A stretch of DNA of 8,842 nucleotides from a bacterium (Candidatus Gribaldobacteria) CG10_big_fil_rev_8_21_14_0_10_37_21 (GTDB lineage: Bacteria > Patescibacteriota > Minisyncoccia > Minisyncoccales > CG1-02-41-26), in NCBI GenBank assembly GCA_002773495.1, contig PFAX01000026.1, positions 7,566 through 16,407 of the forward strand. Direction: 5' to 3'. This document shows, one piece after another, positions 1-6,848 of the stretch (positions are counted from its first letter, which is position 1; the number at the start of each line of letters is the position of its first letter). The position numbers and the translations under genes were made by a program. The notes under the pieces were generated by a model. The model was not told the origin of the DNA. It worked only from the letters and a program-made list of their open reading frames with translations, and made no database searches.

Positions 1-561
1 AAGCTCCTAGAACAACAGATTAAACTCTTGAAAGAGGAGAACACAACCCTGAAAGCCCTTGTCGCAGAACAGAAACTTTTAATTGAGAAATTACGGCTCA
101 GGATTGAGGAGTTAGAACAAATGGTTTTCGGCTACAAGAAACCGAAGGCCTTTGCCCAAAATCTCAAAGGACATTTTAATCAAGTGGGCGTTAGCGATGA
201 TTATGGAGCTTACCGCAACCTTTTTAAGTATCACCAGCTTTGCTGGGCACACCCCCTGCGAAAACTAAAAGACCTCTCTTTGTCAGGAACACTCAAGGAT
301 AAAAAAAGAGGGCTCTGTTTAAAAACCCATCAAGGACTACGAGCCCTCCACGAAGAGCTTAAAATATCCGTAGCTCGGACATTTGATTTGCTTCAAAGAC
401 AAGTAACGAAATCCTTGCTTTTTAAAAAGTTTCAAGAAATTATTCAACCTGACCAAGATGATCCCGAGAAGTTAAAAAAGATTAAAACAGCTTTGTCAAA
501 AAACAAAGACAAGTACTTTAATGCTCACCGAGGCAAATTCCCAGTGAGCAAGTATTTTTGA
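1..561 (+). pseudogene. IS66-type transposase remnant, internally deleted and truncated
   Basis: The frame is already open at base 1 (it reads KLLEQQIKL before the TTG at 28), so the gene starts outside the window and the TTG is probably not its start. Residues 1-49 form a leucine-rich coiled coil ending in ELEQMVFGYKKPK, like the N-terminal zipper and basic stretch of IS66 TnpC proteins. About 15 residues later the protein reads VSDDYGAY and HQLCWAHPLRKLKDL, which resembles the part of the IS66 catalytic domain around the second acidic residue and the conserved Cys/His. The zinc-finger region and first catalytic Asp that should lie between are missing, consistent with an internal deletion. 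The expected C-terminal Asn-Asn/Glu-Arg motif is also absent: similarity fades after KDKYF (near 518) and the frame stops at 559-561. At about 186 residues it is well under half the usual TnpC length of roughly 450-500. It is surely inactive. IS66 assignment is from motif recall, not a search. Confidence 0.75.
522..550 (+). terminator. Hairpin at the end of the transposase remnant, possible terminator
   Basis: TGCTCAC (522-528) and GTGAGCA (544-550) are perfect 7-bp inverted arms around a 15-nt loop, followed four bases later by TTTTT (555-559). It sits at the tail-to-tail junction of the transposase remnant and the DUF5667 gene. It could be a weak plus-strand terminator or a relic of the element's end. 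The T-run is offset from the stem and the stem is short, so confidence is low. Confidence 0.3.
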
Positions 562-662
562 CCTTGGCCTTGACATTCTTGACTGCTGGAAGCGTTATTT
601 CCATTGTCATTCTGACCTTGGTTTTGTTCTTGGTTTTGATTCTGAATATCTTCACTTTGGTT
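525..662 (-). other. In-frame Gln/Asn-rich continuation of the DUF5667 gene beyond its TAG stop
   Basis: Reading on past the TAG at 663-665 in the same minus-strand frame gives 45 sense codons before a TGA at 525-527. The first 35 residues are 11 Gln and 8 Asn plus Glu, Asp, Gly and Ser (for example QNQNQEQNQGQN). This matches the EQEQDQEQN just before the TAG. The last ten, KYLLTGNLPR, differ in character and overlap the transposase remnant on the other strand. The match in frame and composition implies that this was coding sequence of the same protein. A CAG (Gln) to TAG change would explain the stop. Whether it is still translated by read-through cannot be told from sequence. Confidence 0.65.
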
Positions 663-1529
663 CTAGTTTTGCTCTTGATCCTGTTCCTGCTCGCATGCTT
701 CTTCCCAAGCTCTTAGGCATTTTACTTTGCTTTCGCACCAAGTATAGCCAGCTGAGCCAATGCAACCGTGTTCGTCTTTATCGCCACCAAGAAGCTCGCC
801 TGGTTGCCCCCCTTGGATTCTAAATCTTATTCTTTCTGGGAGCTTGCTTTCAATCTTTTCAAGGATTTCTCCTTTTCTGTTTTGAAAGTTTTCTATTTTT
901 TCTTGAGCATTTTCTACGGCATTTTCAATTCTTTCTTGAACCTTTTCTTGTCTTGTTTCTAATTTTTGCATCACTTCGCCGAACCTTTCTAAATGCTGCT
1001 CTCTTTGTTGCTCTATTTTTTCAGCAACATCAGCTGGGACTTTTTCTTTAATCTTGTTAATAATTTCATTATGCAGCACTTGTTGGTTAGCGTATTTATC
1101 TAAAAATTTGCTCACACTTTCGCTGGTTGAAGCATTGCCTTTAATTTTGTCAGCTATTCCTTTAATTTTGTCTAGTTCTTCGCCATATTTTTCTATCGCT
1201 TTTTCCAATGCTTGCACTTTATTTTGCTTGGCTAACTCTCTGGCTTCAACGAGCCGCTCTGAGGCAAATTGAAGTTTTAATTCAACCTTTTTTTCTTGGC
1301 TTGAAGCAAAAGCAGACCGAACGCCTCGCCACCAATCTTTTAAAAAGTAAAAACGGCTCCCTGGCAACAGGGTTGGCTCGGCAACCCCTAAATCATCAGC
1401 TGAAACTTCTTCTTCGCTGATTAGAGTTGGCACGGGCTCTTCCTGGGCTTTAGCTGTTAAAGCTATGGCTGACAAGCCAATTAAGGCCACACAACAAAGA
1501 GCAACAGCCACTAAAATTGTTTTTCGCAT
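663..1529 (-). CDS. Secreted DUF5667-like protein with Cys-rich C-terminal motif
   Basis: The 288-residue product starts at ATG 1527-1529. A TTG 13 codons upstream also opens the frame, but the ATG gives a classic signal peptide: MRK, a hydrophobic core at residues 4-25, and AKA/Q cleavage after residue 28. Residues 55-97 (LPGSRFYFLKDWW, then a charged helix with ASERLVEA) match the DUF5667 pattern common in candidate-phylum bacteria. Residues 78-235 are a long charged helical region, probably coiled coil. Residues 250-280 hold four cysteines (C256, C265, C271, C279) in GCIGSAGYTWCESK...CLRAWEEAC, a motif I recall from C-termini of secreted Parcubacteria proteins. The annotated end is a Gln/Glu-rich tail stopped by TAG, with coding character continuing beyond it. 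It should act outside the cytoplasmic membrane; its function is unknown. No Shine-Dalgarno is visible. It lies 73 bp downstream of thrS on the same strand. Confidence 0.82.
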   Translation of the reverse strand: MRKTILVAVALCCVALIGLSAIALTAKAQEEPVPTLISEEEVSADDLGVAEPTLLPGSRFYFLKDWWRGVRSAFASSQEKKVELKLQFASERLVEARELAKQNKVQALEKAIEKYGEELDKIKGIADKIKGNASTSESVSKFLDKYANQQVLHNEIINKIKEKVPADVAEKIEQQREQHLERFGEVMQKLETRQEKVQERIENAVENAQEKIENFQNRKGEILEKIESKLPERIRFRIQGGQPGELLGGDKDEHGCIGSAGYTWCESKVKCLRAWEEACEQEQDQEQN

Positions 1530-1543
1530 TTTATTTTTAAAAG

Positions 1544-1577
1544 AAAAACATTTTAAGATAAAAAACAAAATGTTTTT
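1544..1577 (-). terminator. AT-rich perfect inverted repeat between thrS and the DUF5667 gene
   Basis: AAAAACATTTT (1544-1554) and AAAATGTTTTT (1567-1577) are perfect 11-bp inverted arms with a 12-nt loop. On the minus strand the hairpin lies 26-59 bases after the thrS stop, and its distal arm runs into TTTTTCTTTT. It could be a weak intrinsic terminator for thrS or an operator for the DUF5667 gene, whose ATG begins 15 bp further on. Each arm has only one G:C pair, so the stem is weak. Confidence 0.35.
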
Positions 1578-1602
1578 ATTTCTAAAGTTTTCCTTTTATT
1601 GA

Positions 1603-3468
1603 TTACTTCTTTATGGTTATTTCTTTTAAAAGTAACTCGGTTAGTTCAGGCAAAGGCATTGAACCTAAATCGCCCTTACCGTGCTGACGAACTGCCACAC
1701 TCTTGTTGGCTATTTCTTTATCGCCAACAATTAAAAGATAAGGGATTTTCTGCATTTCCGCCTCCCTTATTTTTTTACCCAAAGTGTCGGCCTCTAAAGC
1801 GGTTTCTACTCTTATGTTTTGCTCTTTTAGTTTTTCTGCAAGCCCAAGGGCATAGTCGTTGTGCCTTTCTGTTATAGGAAGGATTTTAACTTGAACAGGG
1901 GATAGCCATAAAGGAAAGGCACCTGCATAATGTTCGATTAAAACACCAATAAACCTCTCAAAAGAGCCAAATAAAACCCGATGCAAGACATAAGGTTGTT
2001 CTTTCTCGCTTTTCTGGTTAATAAAGCTCATTTTAAACCTGTCTGGCAAATTAAAATCAAATTGTAAAGTAGAACATTGCCATTCTCTGCCTAAGCAATC
2101 TTTTATTTTAAAATCAAGCTTAGGGCCATAAAAAGCGGCTTCGCCCTCTTCTTTTTTATAAGCAAAGCCCATTTCTTCGGCTACCTCGGCTAGCACTTTT
2201 TGGGTAAAATCCCAGCCAACATCGTTGCCAGCGTATTTTTTCTTGTTTTTTGGGTCTCTTAGTGATAAATAAACATTAAAGTCATTAAAGCCAAAGGTTT
2301 TTAAGGTAAAAACAATAAACCTAGCTACTCTTTTTAGTTCGTCTTTAACTTGCTCTTTAGAGCAAATAATATGGGCATCATCTTGGGTAAAGCCCCGTAC
2401 CCTTGTTAAACCAGAAAGTTCGCCTGATTTCTCGTATCTATAAACCGTGCCACATTCTGCCCAACGAATTGGTAATTCACGGTAGCTTCGTGGCTTTGAA
2501 TTGTAAAGGGTTATATGAAAGGGGCAATTCATTGGCTTTAGTAAATATTCTTCTTTTGCTTTGGCCTTTTTCTTTTCTTGAATATCTTTTAAGGTCTGGC
2601 TAACTTCTAAAGGTGGGTACATACTATCGTTATAAAAACCCCAATGGCCTGATGTTTCCCAGAGTTTTCTTGAACCAATATGAGGGGTTCTAACTAACTC
2701 GTAGCCATTTTTTAGATGTTCTTTATACCAAAAGTCCTCCATTATTCGCCAAAGCATAGCCCCCTTGGGTTGCCACATAACAAGCCCCATGCCGACCATT
2801 GGATTTATTAAAAACAGGTCAAGCTTTTGCCCTAAGATCCTATGATCCCTTTTTTCTGCCTCTTCTTGTTGGGCAACGAAGGAGCTTAGCTCCTTCTCGG
2901 TTGCAAAGTATAAGCCATAAATGCGGGTTAGCATTGGGTTTTTTTCATTACCTAACCAATAAGCGCCAGCCACTCTACTTAACTTAAAGGCCTTGGGGTT
3001 TATCTCTGCTGTATTTTTTATATGGGGGCCCTTGCATAAATCAACAAACCCACCTGATTCATAAAGAGAGGCAGTTTTTCCAGGTAATTTTTTGATAAGT
3101 TCTAATTTATAGGGTTGATCTTTAAAAAGCTTTTTTGCTTCTGTTTTGCTGATATTTTTCTTTTTAAAAGCAAGATTTTGTTTCAAAAGTTCTTTCATTT
3201 TGCTTTCAATTTTGGGCAAGTCGGCAGGTGAAAGCCCCACCTGCGTGCCTGTTGACGCTTCGGCGGGCAAAGCAAAATCATAATAAAAGCCATTTTCAAT
3301 TGAGGGTCCAATTCCAAACTTAACCTCAGGGTACAGGGCTTTAACAGCTAAAGCCATAATATGGCTTATTGAGTGCCTCTGTGTTTCTAAGCTGTTTTCT
3401 GACTCGGTTAGTTTATTTTCGAAACTAACTGAATCAGTTTTACTGGTTTTATTTTGTTTGCTTGCCAT
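1603..3468 (-). CDS. thrS: Threonyl-tRNA synthetase (no TGS domain)
   Basis: A 621-residue class II aminoacyl-tRNA synthetase that charges tRNA-Thr in the cytoplasm. The N-terminal TGS domain is absent: the editing-domain HxxxH (HSISH, residues 32-36) comes almost at once, whereas in E. coli ThrRS it lies near residue 73. The second editing motif is CKGPH (C145, H149). The catalytic core begins near residue 215. Motif 2 is TVYRYEKSGELSGLTRVRGF (341-360), and motif 3 is GSFERFIGVLIEHY (501-514). Expected zinc ligands are C315, H366 and H496. The anticodon-binding domain is at about 525-615. The editing domain carries an extra stretch of about ten residues (68-78, around AEASTGTQVG) encoded by GC-rich DNA. 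The start is the ATG at 3466-3468, 55 bp after dnaE; no Shine-Dalgarno is visible. Identity is very secure. Confidence 0.97.
   Translation of the reverse strand: MASKQNKTSKTDSVSFENKLTESENSLETQRHSISHIMALAVKALYPEVKFGIGPSIENGFYYDFALPAEASTGTQVGLSPADLPKIESKMKELLKQNLAFKKKNISKTEAKKLFKDQPYKLELIKKLPGKTASLYESGGFVDLCKGPHIKNTAEINPKAFKLSRVAGAYWLGNEKNPMLTRIYGLYFATEKELSSFVAQQEEAEKRDHRILGQKLDLFLINPMVGMGLVMWQPKGAMLWRIMEDFWYKEHLKNGYELVRTPHIGSRKLWETSGHWGFYNDSMYPPLEVSQTLKDIQEKKKAKAKEEYLLKPMNCPFHITLYNSKPRSYRELPIRWAECGTVYRYEKSGELSGLTRVRGFTQDDAHIICSKEQVKDELKRVARFIVFTLKTFGFNDFNVYLSLRDPKNKKKYAGNDVGWDFTQKVLAEVAEEMGFAYKKEEGEAAFYGPKLDFKIKDCLGREWQCSTLQFDFNLPDRFKMSFINQKSEKEQPYVLHRVLFGSFERFIGVLIEHYAGAFPLWLSPVQVKILPITERHNDYALGLAEKLKEQNIRVETALEADTLGKKIREAEMQKIPYLLIVGDKEIANKSVAVRQHGKGDLGSMPLPELTELLLKEITIKK
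3222..3268. repeat. GC-rich hairpin patch inside thrS
   Basis: These 47 bases are 70% GC (33 of 47) within AT-rich DNA. They contain a 7-bp hairpin, GCAGGTG (3224-3230) with CACCTGC (3238-3244), and a UUCG-type hairpin CGC-TTCG-GCG (3256-3265). They encode the extra stretch of the ThrRS editing domain. The composition and position suggest a short inserted palindromic element kept in frame. No second copy is seen in this window. Confidence 0.5.
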
Positions 3469-3487
3469 AGTTTTTATTTATTGCTTA

Positions 3488-3516
3488 AATTTAACAGAAA
3501 AACCCTTGAAAATCAA
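3488..3516 (-). promoter_or_regulatory. Possible thrS promoter in the dnaE-thrS gap
   Basis: On the minus strand TTGATT (3511-3516) and TAAATT (3488-3493) are separated by exactly 17 bases, each matching the sigma-70 consensus at 4 of 6. Transcription would begin about 13 bases before the thrS ATG. In DNA this AT-rich a match of this quality can occur by chance, and thrS may instead be co-transcribed with dnaE. Confidence 0.25.
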
Positions 3517-3523
3517 CCAAAAA

Positions 3524-6500
3524 CTATATTTCTTGGATTATTTCTTCGGCTTGATTAGCGATTATTTTTGTTTCTCCATCTCGTATATCTTTGCGACCGG
3601 CTATAAAAACAATTTTATTTTCTACAAACAAATCCGGCTTGCTTTCAAGTAAAGAGGGGAAAACAACCACTTCCGCTGAATCAGTTAAGTCCTCTAATTT
3701 AAGAAAAAGCATATTTTGCCCATTTTTAGTTAAAATCTTTTTCACGCTAGCAATTAACCCCCCAACAACCACATTTCTTGAAAAGCTATCTTGTTTTAAT
3801 GATCTTAAGGAAACAGTTTTTCTTTCTAAAAACTTTTCCATTTTTTTTAATGGGTGTGAAGAAATAAAAAGGCCCAAAAGCTCTTTTTCCCACTTTAGTT
3901 TTTCACCTTCTTTAATAGGGAGTGTTTCCTTTAAAACCAAAATAAAAGGATTGCCCTCATTAGCAAAGCCAAACAAAGAACCCTGCTCTGATTGTTTGTT
4001 TTTTCTGATTTCTCGGTTAAAGCCCAAAATAGTTTCTAAGTTTTCTAAGAGTTTGTTTCTTTCTTCAAACTTATCAAAAGAACCCACCTTAATTAAGGCC
4101 TCTAACGATTTTTTATTAAAGTCCTTGGTGTCTATCCTTGAAGTAAAATCAGAAAAGGATTTATAATGGCCATTTTGTTTTCGTTCGGCGATGATATTAG
4201 AAACAATGTTTTCCCCTACATTTTTAATGGCTTTTAAGCCAAACCTGATTTTATTTTCTTTAGGCACCACAGAAAAGTTGTGGAAACTTTCATTAATGTC
4301 AGGGGCTAAGACCTCAACTCCAATTTCTTTGCATTCTTCAATTAAAAAAGCCACTCTTTCAATATCATTTTGTTCTGAAGTAAGGGCAGCGGCCATAAAC
4401 TCAACGGGGTAGTGGGCCTTAAGCCAAGCTGTTTTAAAGGCGATAATCCCGTAAGCGACAGCATGTGACTTATTAAAACTATAGCTAGCATGGGGCTCTA
4501 TCCAGGCGAATACCTGCTGGGCTATTTCTTTTGAAACATTATTTTTAATGCACCCTAAAATAAACTTCTCTTTTTGTTCCATTAAGAGGTCTCTGATTTT
4601 CTTGCCAATCGCTTTTCTTAAAACATCAGCTTCAGCTAAAGAAAAACTAGCCAAAACCTGGGCAATTTTCATAATTTGCTCTTGAAAAACAGGTAAGCCA
4701 TAAGTTGGCTTTAAAATTGGCTCTAGGGAGGGGTGCAAATACTCAACAGGCCTTTTCTTGTGCTTCCTTAAAATATATTCAGGGATAAGTTCTATTGGGC
4801 CGGGGCGATATAAAGCTATCATTGCAACAATGTCTTCAAAGCCGTTTGGTTTTAAGTCCTTTAAATAGCGCTTCATTCCCTGTGATTCTAATTGGAATAC
4901 GCTTGTTGTTTTAGCTTCTTGGAAAAGTTTAATTGTTTTTTTATCAGCAAAATCAATTTTTGATAAATCAACTGATTTGTTTTGTACCTTATAGATTCTT
5001 AATAAAGTATCTTCAATAATGGTTAAATTTTTTAAGCCCAAGAAGTCCATTTTTAAAAGCCCTAAATCCTCAATTGAGTGCATTTCATATTGGGTAACAA
5101 TGGTTTTGTCTGTTTGGGTTGGGTACTGTAAGGGGACTAATTCGTCAAGAGGATCAGCTGAAATTACTACCCCGCAAGCGTGGGTTGAGGCATGCCGAGC
5201 CACACCCTCAAGTTTTTTAGCAAAGTCAATTAACTCTTTGGCTTTTTGGTCTGTTTGATAAAGCTGGCGAAATTCAGCGACATCCGCTAAAGATTTTTCT
5301 AAATCAAAACCAAAAGGAATCATTTTAGCTATTTTGTCGCAATAGCTGTATTCATAATGTAAAGCCCTGCCCACATCACGAAGCACAGCCCTTGAGGCCA
5401 TGGTGCCGAAAGTAATAATTTGAGCGACATGACTTGAGCCGTATTTTTCTGAAACATAATTAAGAACTTCGTCTCTTCTGCGGTCGGTGAAATCAAGATC
5501 AATATCAGGCATAGAAATACGTTCAGGGTTTAAAAATCTTTCAAAAAGTAGCCCGTGTTTTAAGGGGTCAACTTCAGTTATGCCTAAAAGATAAGCTGTT
5601 AAAGAGCCCCCAACTGAACCCCTGCCTGGCCCCACAACAATCCTGTTTTGTTTAGCCCAGCTAACAAAGTCCTGAACAATTAAAAAATAAGAAGCAAAAC
5701 CAGTTTTATCAATAACTCCTAGTTCATATTCTAGCCGTTCTTTAGCTTGTTCGATATCTTCGAATTCTGTTTTTTTAGCTTCTAACCCTTTTTTACATAA
5801 TTCCCGAATGTATTCCATCGGCGTTTGCTGGCTTGGGGTTTGAAATTTGGGCAGTTTTGTTTTGCCGAGCTCGAACTCAAAAGAGCATTCTTGGGCTATA
5901 ATTTGCGTGTTACTTACGGCCTCTTCTACGGCTAATTTTTGACAAAAATCAAAAGCGTCTTTTGGGGTAGTCATTGAAAAGTCATTGCCTTGCATTGTTA
6001 AGCGCTCTGGGTCGTCAAGTTTGGCTCCGGTATTAATAAGCATTAAAACATCTTGAGCAGAAGCGTCTTCCTTTCTTAAATAATGGCAATCATTTGTTAA
6101 AACAAGAGGAATATTGAGTTTTTTAGAAAAATCAATTAAGCATTGATTCGCTTCGTTTTGGCCTTGTAAATTAGGGTGGTTTTGAATTTCTAAGTAAAAA
6201 TTTCCTGGTCCGAATATTTTTTGGTACTTTTTAGCTAATTCAGCCGCTTCTTCTTGTTTACCATTAATGGCCATCCTGGGGATCCTGCCTTGGATGCAGG
6301 CAGACAAAGCAATTAGACCTTCAGAATGTTTTTCTAAAAGGGCATCGTCAACCCTTGGTTTATAATAAAAGCCCTCTAATTGAGCACGAGTGACTAACTT
6401 AACTAAGTTTTCGTAGCCAATTTCGTTTTTAACTAATAAAATTAAATGGTATTTCTTTTGGTCAATATTTGGGCGTTTTTGAAGCATACTTTCAAAAGCA

Positions 6501-6706
6501 GTGTAGACCTCGCAGCCCAAAATGGCCTTAACCCCTGCTTTCTTTGCTTTTTTGTAAAACTCAACCGCGCCGTATAAAACGCCATGGTCTGTTAAGGCAA
6601 CTGAATCCATGCCTAATTCTTGCGTATAGGTTAAAAGATCGTCTATTTTAGGTAAGCCGTCAAGCAAGCTATAATGCGAATGAACATGTAGATGAGTAAA
6701 ACGCAT
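3524..6706 (-). CDS. dnaE: DNA polymerase III subunit alpha
   Basis: The replicative polymerase catalytic subunit, 1060 residues from ATG 6704-6706. A TTG eight codons upstream keeps the frame open, but MRFTHLHVHS is the usual start of the PHP domain. The PHP domain covers about 1-270 and keeps what look like all nine metal ligands: H7, H9, D16, H41, E66, H87, C137, D206 and H208. The palm carries PDIDLDF (D401, D403) and KMDFLGLK (D554), the three catalytic aspartates. The fingers include ALYRPGPIEL and PVFQEQIM. A helix-hairpin-helix region (about 822-850), a clamp-binding motif QGSLF (908-912) and an OB fold (about 978-1050) follow. It is about 100 residues shorter than E. coli DnaE (1160) and appears to lack the full tau-binding C-terminus. 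It ends in TAG. It lies upstream of thrS and downstream of a repeat-filled spacer; no Shine-Dalgarno is seen. Confidence 0.97.
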   Translation of the reverse strand: MRFTHLHVHSHYSLLDGLPKIDDLLTYTQELGMDSVALTDHGVLYGAVEFYKKAKKAGVKAILGCEVYTAFESMLQKRPNIDQKKYHLILLVKNEIGYENLVKLVTRAQLEGFYYKPRVDDALLEKHSEGLIALSACIQGRIPRMAINGKQEEAAELAKKYQKIFGPGNFYLEIQNHPNLQGQNEANQCLIDFSKKLNIPLVLTNDCHYLRKEDASAQDVLMLINTGAKLDDPERLTMQGNDFSMTTPKDAFDFCQKLAVEEAVSNTQIIAQECSFEFELGKTKLPKFQTPSQQTPMEYIRELCKKGLEAKKTEFEDIEQAKERLEYELGVIDKTGFASYFLIVQDFVSWAKQNRIVVGPGRGSVGGSLTAYLLGITEVDPLKHGLLFERFLNPERISMPDIDLDFTDRRRDEVLNYVSEKYGSSHVAQIITFGTMASRAVLRDVGRALHYEYSYCDKIAKMIPFGFDLEKSLADVAEFRQLYQTDQKAKELIDFAKKLEGVARHASTHACGVVISADPLDELVPLQYPTQTDKTIVTQYEMHSIEDLGLLKMDFLGLKNLTIIEDTLLRIYKVQNKSVDLSKIDFADKKTIKLFQEAKTTSVFQLESQGMKRYLKDLKPNGFEDIVAMIALYRPGPIELIPEYILRKHKKRPVEYLHPSLEPILKPTYGLPVFQEQIMKIAQVLASFSLAEADVLRKAIGKKIRDLLMEQKEKFILGCIKNNVSKEIAQQVFAWIEPHASYSFNKSHAVAYGIIAFKTAWLKAHYPVEFMAAALTSEQNDIERVAFLIEECKEIGVEVLAPDINESFHNFSVVPKENKIRFGLKAIKNVGENIVSNIIAERKQNGHYKSFSDFTSRIDTKDFNKKSLEALIKVGSFDKFEERNKLLENLETILGFNREIRKNKQSEQGSLFGFANEGNPFILVLKETLPIKEGEKLKWEKELLGLFISSHPLKKMEKFLERKTVSLRSLKQDSFSRNVVVGGLIASVKKILTKNGQNMLFLKLEDLTDSAEVVVFPSLLESKPDLFVENKIVFIAGRKDIRDGETKIIANQAEEIIQEI

Positions 6707-6715
6707 AAAATTAAA

Positions 6716-6834
6716 AATGACGAATAACAAAACCAGAATGACTAATAAATGACCAAGGCCTAAACCAAAATGACGAACTTGTTATTGGGGTTTTGTTATT
6801 TTTTCGTCATTCATCATTTAGATTTCGTCATTTT
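6716..6834. repeat. Inverted heptad-repeat structure upstream of dnaE
   Basis: AATGACN-type units recur on the plus strand at 6716-6722, 6737-6743, 6748-6754 and 6769-6775. On the minus strand similar units run inward from about 6831 to 6805. The two halves pair: 6716-6724 with 6803-6811 (9 bp) and 6725-6734 with 6789-6798 (10 bp), separated by a 4-base bulge, with a 54-nt loop. The structure fills most of the 142 bp between the solenoid gene and dnaE and ends 10 bp before the dnaE ATG. It could terminate the upstream gene, fold in the dnaE leader, or simply be a repeat element. No clear dnaE promoter could be picked out of it. Confidence 0.6.
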
Positions 6835-6848
6835 TTGTTCACGGTTTA

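Noticed and set aside
768..962. Open frames on the plus strand opposite the DUF5667 gene (also 1054-1272 and 1208-1420)
   Set aside because: They are antisense shadows of a convincing secreted protein, and their products show no family features.
525..3526. Genome-wide recoding of TAG as a sense codon
   Set aside because: dnaE ends normally at a TAG (3524-3526) at the expected place in its C-terminus, with no protein-like continuation.
3591..4166. 191-codon plus-strand frame opposite dnaE
   Set aside because: It is antisense to a confidently identified dnaE and lacks any recognisable motif; long shadows are expected opposite Lys/Glu-rich AT-rich genes.
6285..6310. CCTGCC/GGCAGG inverted motif in dnaE as a second copy of the thrS GC-rich element
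   Set aside because: It encodes the normal SACIQGRIP segment of the PHP domain, is short, and shares only a generic hexamer with the thrS patch.
6716..6834. CRISPR array
   Set aside because: The units are 7 bp and degenerate, without direct repeats of 25-40 bp or regular spacers.
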